Assembly (NCBI RefSeq): GCF_002233675.1
Contig: NZ_NMUQ01000001.1
Location: forward strand, 1,315,212 to 1,379,211
Origin: Paenibacillus herberti
GTDB lineage: Bacteria > Bacillota > Bacilli > Paenibacillales > Paenibacillaceae
Direction: 5' to 3'
Length of the DNA: 64,000 nucleotides
Under the pieces are notes generated by a model. The model did not search any database, had not been told where the DNA came from, and saw nothing but the letters and a program-made list of their open reading frames with translations. Position numbers and translations under genes: made by a program. Below are positions 8,209-16,528 of this stretch, one piece after another (position 1 is the first letter of the stretch; each line of letters starts with the position of its first letter).

Positions 8209-9618
8209 ATGAGAAAATCGTTAACGGCTGTTTTAACATCAGCCATCGTGCTTTCCAGCGTTCTTGCAGGGTGCAGCAATAGTGAAAATAAACCAGCTGG
8301 AGCCGCTAATGCTGGAGGAGGCGCAGATGGGAAGGAACTGCAAGTCATTACCTTATCTGCACAAACGACAGGCATCGAGAAGACGCGTGTGGATAACCTG
8401 GTTAAAGCAGCCGTTGTCCTGAATGAAGAGTTGAAGACACAAGGAAAAAATATGGAAGTTAAGCTAGAAACAAAATCCTTCGACGGTAGCTGGGATGATT
8501 CTCTAAAACAGTTCATGCTGGCTTCCAAATCGAACAAAGCACCTGATATTTTTGCCATTGGCCATGAGTCAATCGGGATGTTGGCCAAAGGCAAGTACAT
8601 CTTGCCGCTGGATAGCTTAAAGGAATCCAAAGAATACGCTGATCTGTTCCCTATTCTGTGGGATTCGGTAACCTTCCAGGGACAAATTTGGGGGATTCCG
8701 CAGGACACAGAAGCAAGACCTGTCTTTTATAACAAAGGAATTTTAAAAAAGCTCGGATGGACAGATCAGCAGATCAATGAGCTTCCGGAAAAAGTGAAAC
8801 AGGGCGAGTTCACACTGGATGATATGACCAAAGTTGCGGAAGAAGCAAAAGCAAAAGGCGCAGCTGAGTTTGGAATCGTGCATCGCCCGACTAACGGTCC
8901 TGACTTCCAAGCGTTAGCCTACAACTTCGGGGCAGAATTGTATGATGCGGCTCAAAACAAAATTATTTTTGATAAAAAAGCGGTTGAGAAGCAGCTTCAG
9001 TACTACTACGATATCGCTCAGAAAAAACTAATTCCGGATAATCTGACAACGATGGAATTTAAAAATGTCCATAAAATCGTTGTGAATGAAAAAGCACTGT
9101 TTTACTATGGCGGCATCTGGAACGTAAACAACTGGGCGGCTGATGCTTACCATGATCAAATTGGGAAAGTGGACGCAAAGTGGGTAAATGAGCGGATGGG
9201 CATGATGCTGATTCCTGCTGCTGAGAAGGGCGGAAAGCCCGTGACTTTGTCGCATCCGATCGTGTATACGGTTTCATCGGGCACTAAACATCAGGATTTG
9301 GTCAATCGTCTGCTTGAACTAGTCGTTGATCCCAAGCTGCAAACCGAGCATAATCTGAAAACCTTCCACTTACCGATTACAAAAGCCGCAGCAGATGATC
9401 CCAACTTCAAAGCGGATGTGACTTTAGGCGGGGTTGCCTACATGTCCGAGTACACAACCTTCCTGCCTAATCACGAAAGTTTCAACAAATACAGCGGCTC
9501 TGTGTTCAAAGCCATTCAAGCGGTAGAGCTTGGAAAACAAACTCCAGCTGAGGCATTGAAAGATCTTGAGACTCAATTGAAAAACGATCTTGGCGATGAA
9601 CTAATCATTAAAAACTAA
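8209..9618 (+). CDS. Extracellular solute-binding lipoprotein of the LacI operon
   Basis: 469 residues from an ATG preceded by TTGGAGGG. It starts with a signal peptide ending in lipobox LAGC (residues ~18-21), then a two-lobed solute-binding protein family 1 fold. The segment GIPQDTEARPVFYNKGILKK is the usual hinge-side ligand region of CUT1 binding proteins. It lies 20 bases after the LacI regulator and is separated from the permeases by a GC-rich hairpin, which often allows the binding protein to be made in excess. Ligand unknown; the downstream inositol-monophosphatase-family enzyme makes a phosphorylated or polyol-type ligand worth considering. Confidence 0.9.
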   Translation: MRKSLTAVLTSAIVLSSVLAGCSNSENKPAGAANAGGGADGKELQVITLSAQTTGIEKTRVDNLVKAAVVLNEELKTQGKNMEVKLETKSFDGSWDDSLKQFMLASKSNKAPDIFAIGHESIGMLAKGKYILPLDSLKESKEYADLFPILWDSVTFQGQIWGIPQDTEARPVFYNKGILKKLGWTDQQINELPEKVKQGEFTLDDMTKVAEEAKAKGAAEFGIVHRPTNGPDFQALAYNFGAELYDAAQNKIIFDKKAVEKQLQYYYDIAQKKLIPDNLTTMEFKNVHKIVVNEKALFYYGGIWNVNNWAADAYHDQIGKVDAKWVNERMGMMLIPAAEKGGKPVTLSHPIVYTVSSGTKHQDLVNRLLELVVDPKLQTEHNLKTFHLPITKAAADDPNFKADVTLGGVAYMSEYTTFLPNHESFNKYSGSVFKAIQAVELGKQTPAEALKDLETQLKNDLGDELIIKN

Positions 9619-9630
9619 TGACCTGAGCCG

Positions 9631-9661
9631 CATGCCCGGACGTTTCGCCCGCCCGGGCATG
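9631..9661 (+). other. Intercistronic hairpin between binding protein and permeases
   Basis: CATGCCCGG (9631-9639) pairs perfectly with CCGGGCATG (9653-9661) across a 13-base loop, with no T-run after it. It probably stabilises or partly attenuates the transcript so that the binding protein is expressed more than the permeases. Confidence 0.6.
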
Positions 9662-9681
9662 ACTTACCAAGGGGGAGCACT

Positions 9682-10641
9682 ATGGGAAAGCCTAATGTGG
9701 TGGTCAGTGCAAAAAAAAATACAGGGAACTCGAATCCGAATCGCATCGTGGGATTTTTACAAAAATGGGGATTGCCAGCGGTATTGTTGGGACCCTTTCT
9801 CATCCTAATTACTATATTTTTTATAGCACCCGTTGTGTTAATTGTTATTTTGGCATTTACGAATATGGATTCATCTATGGTCTGGGATTTAAACGGATTA
9901 TTAAACTTCAAGAAGATGGCCTCCGATCCCAACTTAAGCGAAATCATGCTCAATACGGTTTTTTATGTAACGCTCACCTTATCGCTGAATATCTTTTTGG
10001 GACTTTCGTTAGCCCTACTGACCACTTATTTCATCAAACAGGAATCGGTCGGGCTGATCATTCGAACGATTTGGATGCTGCCAAGGATTTCACCTCCAGT
10101 CGTTTATATCCTCCTGTGGTTATGGTTTTTTGATCCAAGCGAATACGGAGTTTTAAACAGCTTGCGAATGATATTTGATATGCCTCCGGCTAACTTCCTG
10201 GCAGATCAACCTATGACAGCCATCGTTTTGGCGAATGGACTTATCGGAGCCTCGTACGGAATGATCATTTTCTCAGCGGCTATCAAATCGATTCCAGGCG
10301 ACTTGTTCATGGCGGCAAGAGTGGATGGTGCTGCAGAACGATCGATCATTTTTGATATTATTATCCCTGCTGTGAAATGGCCGCTTATGTTCGTTACGTT
10401 ATGGCAGTTATTGTCTTTGCTCACTTCCTATGAATACATCCTTCTATTGACCAAAGGCGGCCCGTTGTTTGAGACCGAGGTGCTGGCGCTGTATTCCTAC
10501 CATAAAGCATTCCAAAGTTTCGAATATGGTTATGGATCTGCTGTTGCTCTTGTTCTTGTCGTCATTGCTTTGATCTGCACGTTCATTTTCTGGAGAATAT
10601 TTGGAATGGATAAAATGATCAAGTCATCGAGAATTGAATAA
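9682..10641 (+). CDS. Carbohydrate ABC transporter permease, MalF/UgpA type
   Basis: 319 residues; the ATG follows AAGGGGGAG. An N-terminal tail of ~30 residues precedes the first membrane helix (LPAVLLGPFLILITIFFIAP); about six helices in all. The EAA loop is FMAARVDGAAERSIIFDIII, near residue 212, as expected for docking to the ATPase. It is part of the LacI-operon importer with the following permease and the dedicated ATPase at 11505. Substrate is not inferable from the permease alone. Confidence 0.92.
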   Translation: MGKPNVVVSAKKNTGNSNPNRIVGFLQKWGLPAVLLGPFLILITIFFIAPVVLIVILAFTNMDSSMVWDLNGLLNFKKMASDPNLSEIMLNTVFYVTLTLSLNIFLGLSLALLTTYFIKQESVGLIIRTIWMLPRISPPVVYILLWLWFFDPSEYGVLNSLRMIFDMPPANFLADQPMTAIVLANGLIGASYGMIIFSAAIKSIPGDLFMAARVDGAAERSIIFDIIIPAVKWPLMFVTLWQLLSLLTSYEYILLLTKGGPLFETEVLALYSYHKAFQSFEYGYGSAVALVLVVIALICTFIFWRIFGMDKMIKSSRIE

Positions 10642-10659
10642 CGAACAGGGGGACGCAAG

Positions 10660-11508
10660 TTGAAAACACAAAAAAGCCGACTGCCCTCGATGACCGCATA
10701 TGTCGTCTTGGGCATCATTACACTGCCTATTATTTTGATGTATATTTGGCTGCTTTTAAATTCGTTTACAACTCAGATGAAATATGGGGTTATCCCAACG
10801 AATTTGACGCTGGATAACTGGCAGTTCATTTGGTCGGACGTCGTTATCAATGGCACGGAGATGCCAAGTATCTGGACCGCTACGCTAAATTCCTTCCTAT
10901 TTGCCGGCTCTTTAACGATTTTGGAGTTGATTATCGGCGTGATGGCGGGCTATGCGTTGTCTCGTCTGAACTTCCCTGGGCGTCAGGGATTACTTAAAAC
11001 AACGATGCTGCTACATGCTTTTCCTAGCGTTGCGTTGCTGATTGCCGTATTTTACATTTTGAACTTTTTAGGTTTATTTGACTCGCTGTGGGGCGTCATT
11101 CTTGTCAAAACGGCACTGCAAATTCCGATGACGGCTTGGATCATTAAAGGCTTTTTCGATGATGTTTCCTGGGATGTGGAGTGGGCGGGGTTAATCGATG
11201 GCTGCACACGATTCAAAGTGTGGTATACGATTGTCATTCCATTGATCAAGCCTGGCATCGCGGCCGTCGCCATCTTTGCTTTCCTGGCCGGATGGTCGGA
11301 GTTTCTGCTCTTGTACACCTTTATTCTAAGCGATGAAAATATTACCTTGGCCGCTTATCTGCAGAAGCTGATGAGCAACCCCAATGTCATCAATTATGGT
11401 CTTTTAAGCGCCGTATCCATTTTCTACATGATTCCGGTTCTATTGTTCTTCATCTTCACTCAAAAATCACTCATGCAAGTAAACGCAACGGGAGGAAAAG
11501 GTGTATGA
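10660..11508 (+). CDS. Carbohydrate ABC transporter permease, MalG/UgpE type
   Basis: 282 residues from a TTG start at 10660 that follows CAGGGGGACG at good spacing. Six predicted membrane segments; EAA loop with VEWAGLIDGCTRFKVWYTIV around residues 170-190, in which the usual Ala-Ala pair is Trp-Ala. The last codons overlap the ATPase start by 4 bases (ATGA), implying translational coupling. Pairs with the MalF-type permease just upstream. Confidence 0.92.
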   Translation: MKTQKSRLPSMTAYVVLGIITLPIILMYIWLLLNSFTTQMKYGVIPTNLTLDNWQFIWSDVVINGTEMPSIWTATLNSFLFAGSLTILELIIGVMAGYALSRLNFPGRQGLLKTTMLLHAFPSVALLIAVFYILNFLGLFDSLWGVILVKTALQIPMTAWIIKGFFDDVSWDVEWAGLIDGCTRFKVWYTIVIPLIKPGIAAVAIFAFLAGWSEFLLLYTFILSDENITLAAYLQKLMSNPNVINYGLLSAVSIFYMIPVLLFFIFTQKSLMQVNATGGKGV

Positions 11509-12569
11509 AAATCGAGCTGAAGCAAGTAACGAAGGCCTTTAATAAGCAAGGTAATGCCGTTAATGACTTATCGCTCACCATCCAAGATGGTGAATTCGTT
11601 GCGCTGCTTGGACCTAGCGGTTGCGGAAAATCAACCACGATGCTAATGCTCGCGGGAATTTACAAACCTACGGATGGCACTATTTATTTTGATAATGAGC
11701 CTATTAATCATGTAGAGCCGAAGGATCGGAACATCGGAATGGTATTCCAAAGTTACGCTCTCTATCCTCATATGACCGTGCTCGAAAATATTATGTTTCC
11801 CCTTAAGCAGATGAAGGTTCCAAAATCAGAGCGCGTTTTTCGTGCGCATGCAGCGGCCGAACAAGTGCAATTAGGGCATCTGACCGCGCGCAAGCCTAGT
11901 GAGCTATCGGGCGGCCAACAGCAACGGGTCGCTCTGGCTAGAGCAATCGTCAAAAAACCTCGTTTGTTGCTGCTCGATGAGCCGCTCTCCAATCTGGATG
12001 CGCGGATGAAAATCGAGATGCGTGAGGAGATTCGTCATCTGCAAAAGGAAATCGGAATTACGACGGTAATGGTTACGCATGACCAGGAGGAAGCGATGAC
12101 GATCGCTGACCGCGTAGCGGTAATGAAGGATGGTTCTCTTATTCAGTACAGTACACCGATGGATCTTTACAATAAGGCTACTAATTTATTCGTCGCACAG
12201 TTTATCGGCACACCGCCTATGAACTTCATAAGCGGGGACTTAATGAAGCTCGGCGAATCTTACACGTTTCAAGAAAATCAACAAAGCCGTTTGATTGGCA
12301 TCCGTCCTTATGATCTCAAGCTTGGCAATCAAGGGAATGTCATTATGAATGCGACAGTAAGCCTCGTTGAGCCTCTCGGCCATTCCAATCTTGTTAGTGC
12401 CAGAATTGGCGATAAGCTAGTGCGTTTTTTTGCGGATGCGTCCTATCGAGCTGATCGCGGAACGCCTATTGTATGTTCGGCAGATTTGCAAAAAATCGCT
12501 GTGTTCGATAAATCCACCGGCCAAAGCATAGACACCGAGCATTGCATTAAGGAGGCTTTTGCCGTATGA
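11505..12569 (+). CDS. ABC transporter ATP-binding protein, UgpC/MalK type
   Basis: 354 residues. Walker A GPSGCGKSTT (~36-45), Q-loop FQSYALYPHM, signature LSGGQQQRVALARA, Walker B LLLLDEPLSNLD and switch His in VTHDQEEAM are all intact. The C-terminal OB-type (TOBE) domain is present. It overlaps both neighbours by 4 bases. Having its own ATPase sets this importer apart from the first two importers in the window, which must borrow a shared ATPase. It powers uptake through the two permeases upstream. Confidence 0.95.
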   Translation: MKIELKQVTKAFNKQGNAVNDLSLTIQDGEFVALLGPSGCGKSTTMLMLAGIYKPTDGTIYFDNEPINHVEPKDRNIGMVFQSYALYPHMTVLENIMFPLKQMKVPKSERVFRAHAAAEQVQLGHLTARKPSELSGGQQQRVALARAIVKKPRLLLLDEPLSNLDARMKIEMREEIRHLQKEIGITTVMVTHDQEEAMTIADRVAVMKDGSLIQYSTPMDLYNKATNLFVAQFIGTPPMNFISGDLMKLGESYTFQENQQSRLIGIRPYDLKLGNQGNVIMNATVSLVEPLGHSNLVSARIGDKLVRFFADASYRADRGTPIVCSADLQKIAVFDKSTGQSIDTEHCIKEAFAV

Positions 12570-13378
12570 GTCAAGAGTTTGAAGAGTCTTTATTGCAGTC
12601 CGCTATCGACTATGCCAAGCAAGCAGGCGAGCTAATCCGTGCCCAAACCGGTAACTGGGACCAGATTCTGGAGAAAAAAAACGGTTCCGATCTGGTTACG
12701 AACGTTGATCTACTCAGCGAAGCGCTTTTGAAAAGTCTAATTTCAGCCCATTACAGCGATCATTGGATATTGTCGGAAGAAGATAACGGCGCCTTGAATT
12801 CTTACGAAGCCTTGATAAGCAAGGGGGCGGGATACGGCTGGGTTATCGATCCGATTGACGGAACGACGAATTTCATTCACGGCATTCCCCATTTTGCCGT
12901 ATCGATCGGAATTGTTCGAGATCAAGAGTCGATTATCGGGGTTGTTTATAATCCGCTGACCGAAGAGCTGTTCCATGCGAGAAGGAATGGAGGAGCCTGC
13001 CGTAACGGCAAAGTGATCACTTCGGGGAGAGAACAAAAGCTGCAGGAGGCCCTGCTCGCAACCGGCTTTCAAGCCGAGCAGTGGGCACCCCAATCGCTGC
13101 TTGTCAAACAAATGGACCATTTGGCTGGAGCCTGCCGCAACCTGCGAATTATCGGTGCAGCCAGTCTCGACCTATGCTGGATTGCTATGGGAAGATTGAC
13201 GGGATTTTGGCATAAGGGGCTTCATCCTTGGGATACGTCAGCTGGCGCTTTAATTCTTCGTGAAGCCGGCGGGCGATTGACCGATTTTGATGGGAATGAA
13301 TATGAACTTCATCATGACACCCTTGTCGCATCGAATAGCACGATCCATGACGAGCTTCTAGCTGGGCTTAAAAGGTAG
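12566..13378 (+). CDS. Inositol monophosphatase family phosphatase (SuhB-like)
   Basis: 270 residues. The two family motifs are intact: WVIDPIDGTTNFIHGIPHFA (metal-binding DPIDGTTN at ~93) and WDTSAGALILREAGG (~219), plus the upstream Glu pair in LSEEDNG. Mg-dependent phosphomonoesterases of this fold act on inositol phosphates, sugar phosphates or nucleotide 3'-phosphates. The start overlaps the ATPase stop by 4 bases, so it is translationally coupled to the importer. An imported phosphorylated polyol or sugar being dephosphorylated in the cytoplasm is a reasonable inference, but housekeeping SuhB-type substrates cannot be excluded. Confidence 0.88.
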   Translation: MSQEFEESLLQSAIDYAKQAGELIRAQTGNWDQILEKKNGSDLVTNVDLLSEALLKSLISAHYSDHWILSEEDNGALNSYEALISKGAGYGWVIDPIDGTTNFIHGIPHFAVSIGIVRDQESIIGVVYNPLTEELFHARRNGGACRNGKVITSGREQKLQEALLATGFQAEQWAPQSLLVKQMDHLAGACRNLRIIGAASLDLCWIAMGRLTGFWHKGLHPWDTSAGALILREAGGRLTDFDGNEYELHHDTLVASNSTIHDELLAGLKR

Positions 13379-13395
13379 AAAGGAGACAGCATGTC

Positions 13396-14319
13396 ATGAT
13401 CTCGATTTTCACCTCCGAAATGACATCGGCACATGAGCAATGGATGGAGCTTGTCCGGAATGGGACGATTTCGGCAACGGAGTATTACCAGCTCTCGATT
13501 GCTCAGCTTGAATTATTGAAAAAAGCCTGCCCGGAAAATGTGGCCTATATATCCTGGCAGGCGGAGTATTACCATCTCGATGGGAATCTACGTCGTTCTG
13601 GCGAGCAATATCGTTCCGTATTGAAGCAGGACCCGCAGATGGAACTTTCGGATCAAGAAATCCGGCTGATCAAGAAATTTTGCCCAATGCTCCACATAAC
13701 GGCACAGGAATGTTTTCCTCTGATGGATGTGGTGGCGATCCACCATCCAACACTTCCGTTGATCGGCTATCATCTGTTCTGGGCGGATGACTACGATTAT
13801 CCCGACGATTTTGAGCCATGCGATCATGAGGAAATATGGATTGAGTACAATCCTGGCGAGGAATATGTGACGAGGGTGATGAGCTTTTTCCACAGTCGGG
13901 TCATTCAGTCCGAAGCAGCAGCGGAAGAAGCGCGGAACAACGGTCAACGTGCAGTCATCCGTGTTGAATGGGGTAAACATGGCTCGTTGTTAAAAGGATG
14001 GGAGGGGATGACGGAGCCGTTGACCGGTGTGCCCATCATGGACTGGTTGAAAAAGACCTATGACCATGTGAGCTCAGGTGGACGAGAGGCTGCTCATCCC
14101 CTGAAACGATTCTGGCCCGAGCAATACACAGGCACGTTTGAAGAGTATACCGATTTTTCAATACCAGTTGATCCATTAGACTGGCTCGAGCAGAAGCCGC
14201 TAATGTTCAAAACACGCTGGGCTAATGCCATTTTGCAAACCAGCTGTCTCCTTTATAACTTTCATCCAAAGATGGAATGGCCCGAACGCTTTTATCAAAG
14301 TGAACGCAATCCATATTAA
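13396..14319 (+). CDS. Uncharacterised cytoplasmic protein in the importer operon
   Basis: 307 residues, no signal peptide or membrane segment. The first ~90 residues look like a helical TPR-type region (ATEYYQLSIAQLELLKKACP, ISWQAEYYHLDGNLRRSGEQ). The rest is an acidic and aromatic alpha/beta region with GYHLFWADDYDYPDDFEPCD followed by HEEIWIEY, and a later VEWGKHGSLLKGW. The pattern of His-Glu and a later Gly-His in a beta context faintly resembles the HEGDWE-type motif of Vps62/NPP1-like proteins, as does its secreted neighbour. It starts after AGGAGAC and ends in a TAATG overlap with the next gene. Function unknown. Confidence 0.7.
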   Translation: MISIFTSEMTSAHEQWMELVRNGTISATEYYQLSIAQLELLKKACPENVAYISWQAEYYHLDGNLRRSGEQYRSVLKQDPQMELSDQEIRLIKKFCPMLHITAQECFPLMDVVAIHHPTLPLIGYHLFWADDYDYPDDFEPCDHEEIWIEYNPGEEYVTRVMSFFHSRVIQSEAAAEEARNNGQRAVIRVEWGKHGSLLKGWEGMTEPLTGVPIMDWLKKTYDHVSSGGREAAHPLKRFWPEQYTGTFEEYTDFSIPVDPLDWLEQKPLMFKTRWANAILQTSCLLYNFHPKMEWPERFYQSERNPY

Positions 14320-14336
14320 TGGAACGGGGTGGAAGG

Positions 14337-15665
14337 ATGTTTAAGAAACTCATCGTAACTTCGCTTGCCATTTTGTTAACGGTTCCTGCCATTGTTCTCT
14401 CGCAAGCAGCGCCTGTAAATGCAAATTCCGTGTATGCAAGTGAAGGGGATGTGTTGGCTCGGTATCAAGCGGTTGCAGAAAAGTTCGCGCCTGATATTCA
14501 TCAGGAGGTGCGACAAAAAGGGACCAGCAAACCGGGTTACTTAAACTTCACCTACGGCTATGATATTTCGGCCGATTTCATCACGAATGTCAATTATGAC
14601 GGAGATTGGAAAGCGAATAACAATTGGGATCGCCTGGGTGATTTTCGCACGACGTTGCAATCCTATGTGTACTACGATGTCAAAGAGACAGAAACCCATT
14701 ATTATGTTAGCTACTGGAACTATTACGCGAGAGATGACAGCGACATCCATCAGGATCGGCATGAGAATGATATGGAGGGTATGTTCCTACTCGTACGCAA
14801 AGGACCCCAAAATCTTGGCTTCGGCCAGCCGGTATTCGCTTCGCTCAAGCAGCATGGCACATATTATCAATATCACATTCAAGGTGTCAGCTCAGGCTTT
14901 ACGAATGGAAACGATAATTTTGACGGTACGATTACGATGCGGGATGGCACACATCCAGAAGTGTTTGCCTCTTCAAACGGCAATGTACTTGAGATCAATA
15001 CAACACGTTTCGGCCATAATCTAAGCCCCTGGAGTCCGAATAAAGGCTTCGGTGGAATCAAATACCAGGTTGGCTCCACAGCTGCGATTCCGGATCGGAC
15101 TACGGTTTTGAATGCCTATAACGCCGGCACGTACACGCCTGTGTCTTATCAAGCCGTGCCGCTAACGCCACTGTGGGATCGGCGCACCGAATATGGCGAC
15201 CCTTATTTATTCGATTCATTCGGGGTATTTAATGGCGGCGATGGAATGGATGACTCTGCGAATGCGCCATGGGGCTCAGGGTATAAGGATCATGACAGCC
15301 CGACAGGCCAAGTTTTCTTTGACCCGGCTAATTTGGTCGATTACATGCTGAACAATCTCGGTACCTATTCGTACACATATGTGAAAAGGGACGGGATGGG
15401 CAATGATTTACCCGGTGTCTATCTATACGAACATCCTAATCGTCAAGGCAGGATGCTGCATACGACTCAAAACATCGGCGATCTGCGGAACAGCCTCGTA
15501 GGGAACGATTCCATCACTTCCGTGTCGATTATTGGATCTCAGTATAACGCTACGTTGTACGCGGATCTCAGCTTTCAAGGGGCAAGCCAAGCCTTCTCAG
15601 AAGGTCTCACCAATATTTCCAACGGACCGATGGATGATAAAGCGACTTCAGTTATGGTGAATTGA
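14337..15665 (+). CDS. Secreted protein with Vps62-like core and beta/gamma-crystallin-like tail
   Basis: 442 residues from the ATG at 14337, directly after GGGGTGGAAGG; an in-frame ATG at 14319 overlapping the previous stop (TAATG) is the alternative. The signal peptide (FKKLIVTSLAILLTVPAIVL) is probably cleaved near VNA. The core (~45-350) contains DIHQDRHENDMEGMFLLVR, which recalls the HEGDWE motif of Vps62/NPP1-type proteins. The last ~85 residues hold two Ca-binding signatures of the beta/gamma-crystallin type, NDSITS and DDKATS, each after an aromatic hairpin (YLYEHPNRQGRML, LYADLSFQGAS). It is the last gene of the LacI-headed operon. The secreted role is unknown; a Ca-stabilised surface or cell-wall function is inference. 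Confidence 0.7.
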   Translation: MFKKLIVTSLAILLTVPAIVLSQAAPVNANSVYASEGDVLARYQAVAEKFAPDIHQEVRQKGTSKPGYLNFTYGYDISADFITNVNYDGDWKANNNWDRLGDFRTTLQSYVYYDVKETETHYYVSYWNYYARDDSDIHQDRHENDMEGMFLLVRKGPQNLGFGQPVFASLKQHGTYYQYHIQGVSSGFTNGNDNFDGTITMRDGTHPEVFASSNGNVLEINTTRFGHNLSPWSPNKGFGGIKYQVGSTAAIPDRTTVLNAYNAGTYTPVSYQAVPLTPLWDRRTEYGDPYLFDSFGVFNGGDGMDDSANAPWGSGYKDHDSPTGQVFFDPANLVDYMLNNLGTYSYTYVKRDGMGNDLPGVYLYEHPNRQGRMLHTTQNIGDLRNSLVGNDSITSVSIIGSQYNATLYADLSFQGASQAFSEGLTNISNGPMDDKATSVMVN

Positions 15666-15696
15666 CTACCTTTATATAAGTTCATCTTATCCCGTT

Positions 15697-15727
15697 AAGA
15701 CAGCCGACCATTGGCTGTCTTTTTTTG
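15697..15727 (+). terminator. Terminator of the LacI-headed operon
   Basis: AAGACAGCC (15697-15705) pairs with GGCTGTCTT (15713-15721) around a 7-base loop and is followed by six T. The stem and the preceding CCCGTTAAG recur after several ExsC-like genes downstream, so this terminator belongs to a duplicated sequence family. Confidence 0.85.
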
Positions 15728-15746
15728 ATGGATTGAAATGTTGCAA

Positions 15747-15806
15747 CTTCGTATCATCAGCCGTCGAACTGCAAAGAATGCGGAGTTTGCTCATGAACAG
15801 CTGATT
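15747..15806 (+). repeat. Relic fragment of the TetR-type gene at 16979
   Basis: About 60 bases align without gaps to the interior of the TetR-family gene (17257-17316); the first 23 are identical and the rest is diverged. No frame or signals survive. It sits just upstream of the SigK-type promoter of the first ExsC-like gene, where the intact TetR gene sits relative to the second copy, so it marks an older duplication of a TetR/spore-protein unit that later decayed. Confidence 0.65.
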
Positions 15807-15828
15807 AACTTTGAATAATAGACCTAGC

Positions 15829-15856
15829 ACCAATCTATTAAAACCTCCATATACTA
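15829..15856 (+). promoter_or_regulatory. SigK-type promoter, copy 1
   Basis: ACC (15829-15831), 16-base spacer, CATATACTA (15848-15856). This fits the SigK consensus of AC at -35 and CATAnnnTA at -10. The same element with the same 16-base spacing precedes three more ExsC-like genes. Confidence 0.65.
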
Positions 15857-15881
15857 TGTTACAAAATAGGAGGTGATAGAA

Positions 15882-16352
15882 ATGGCCATTCAATTTTTAG
15901 ATGAGCGCTTGTCCACTCTTCTCATTGATAGCAGCGGCACCGAACTCCTATCCGATACCCCTTTATTAATTGGAGATATTGGGCTTCAGGTTGTAGCGGC
16001 TCAACTTGTACCTGAGCATCTTACTAGTGTTCGAGTGTCTCTGACTGGAATCGTAGGAATTGTATCAATTGAAGGACCTGAAGAAATCAGTTTAAACTTT
16101 ACGATTAGTATCGAACGAAATGGGACGGATACGTTTGGTTTCGGCACCGTAATATTCGAGGAGGATGTCATCGCGTTCGGAGGAGGAGCACTCACCCCGC
16201 TAGTTGTTGTTGCGGGTGACTTCCCTCCTGCAGATGTCGTCATGGCAGGAGAAATTCGCTATACCATGTTTGTCAGCGTCCTTATGGGGACACCAACACT
16301 AACCGGTCCAGTGACTTTTAACGGCTCCGCTGCGACTGGAACGACGACTTAG
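15882..16352 (+). CDS. ExsC-like spore-surface protein, paralogue 1
   Basis: 156 residues, starting MAIQFLDERLSTLLIDSSGT; the ATG at 15882 lies 5 bases after AGGAGGTGA. Predominantly beta, no signal peptide, hydrophobic and Thr/Ser-rich, with conserved blocks LIGDIGLQVVAAQ, ISIERNGTDTFG.GTVIF, VVVAGDFPPADVV and IRYTMFVSV, ending in GPVTFNGSAATGTTT. Layout and blocks recall proteins annotated as exosporium protein C in Bacillus/Paenibacillus; the identification is from memory. A SigK-type promoter directly upstream supports late mother-cell expression and a place on the spore surface. This copy carries a short insertion (EGPEEISLNF) relative to the others. Confidence 0.7.
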   Translation: MAIQFLDERLSTLLIDSSGTELLSDTPLLIGDIGLQVVAAQLVPEHLTSVRVSLTGIVGIVSIEGPEEISLNFTISIERNGTDTFGFGTVIFEEDVIAFGGGALTPLVVVAGDFPPADVVMAGEIRYTMFVSVLMGTPTLTGPVTFNGSAATGTTT

Positions 16353-16384
16353 AGTAAAGGAATCCCAAAACTTTTTCCCGTTAA

Positions 16385-16440
16385 GACAGCCAGTCACTGG
16401 CTGTCCAGGCTGTCAAGAAAGTCTCGACAGCCTTCTTTAT
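16385..16440 (+). terminator. Double hairpin terminator after ExsC-like gene 1
   Basis: First hairpin GACAGCCAG / CTGGCTGTC (16385-16405), then a second, stronger one with 12-bp arms (16407-16418 and 16422-16433, one wobble) and tail TCTTTATG. The first belongs to the repeated CCCGTTAAG-type terminator family. Confidence 0.75.
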
Positions 16441-16468
16441 GTTCAAACTAATCCCCCCTTTTAATTAA

Positions 16469-16497
16469 TTTACAAACATACAGTATGTATGTTAAAT
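16469..16497 (+). promoter_or_regulatory. Promoter with TetR-type operator for the VOC-tetR operon
   Basis: A -35 TTTACA (16469-16474) and -10 TTAAAT (16492-16497) are separated by 17 bases. Overlapping that spacer is the dyad AACATACA-GTA-TGTATGTT (16475-16493), perfect 8-bp arms of the kind bound by TetR-family repressors. The downstream operon encodes a TetR-type protein, so autoregulation is the simple reading. Confidence 0.7.
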
Positions 16498-16528
16498 TGG
16501 AATAAATAAACTCGAAGGAGAGTTGCAA

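Noticed and set aside
15844-15874. ACCTCC and GGAGGT flank the ribosome binding site of the ExsC-like genes and could form a translation-blocking hairpin.
   Set aside because: The ACCTCC lies just upstream of the SigK-type -10 box, so it would not be in the transcript if that promoter is real; the pairing is only 6 bp.
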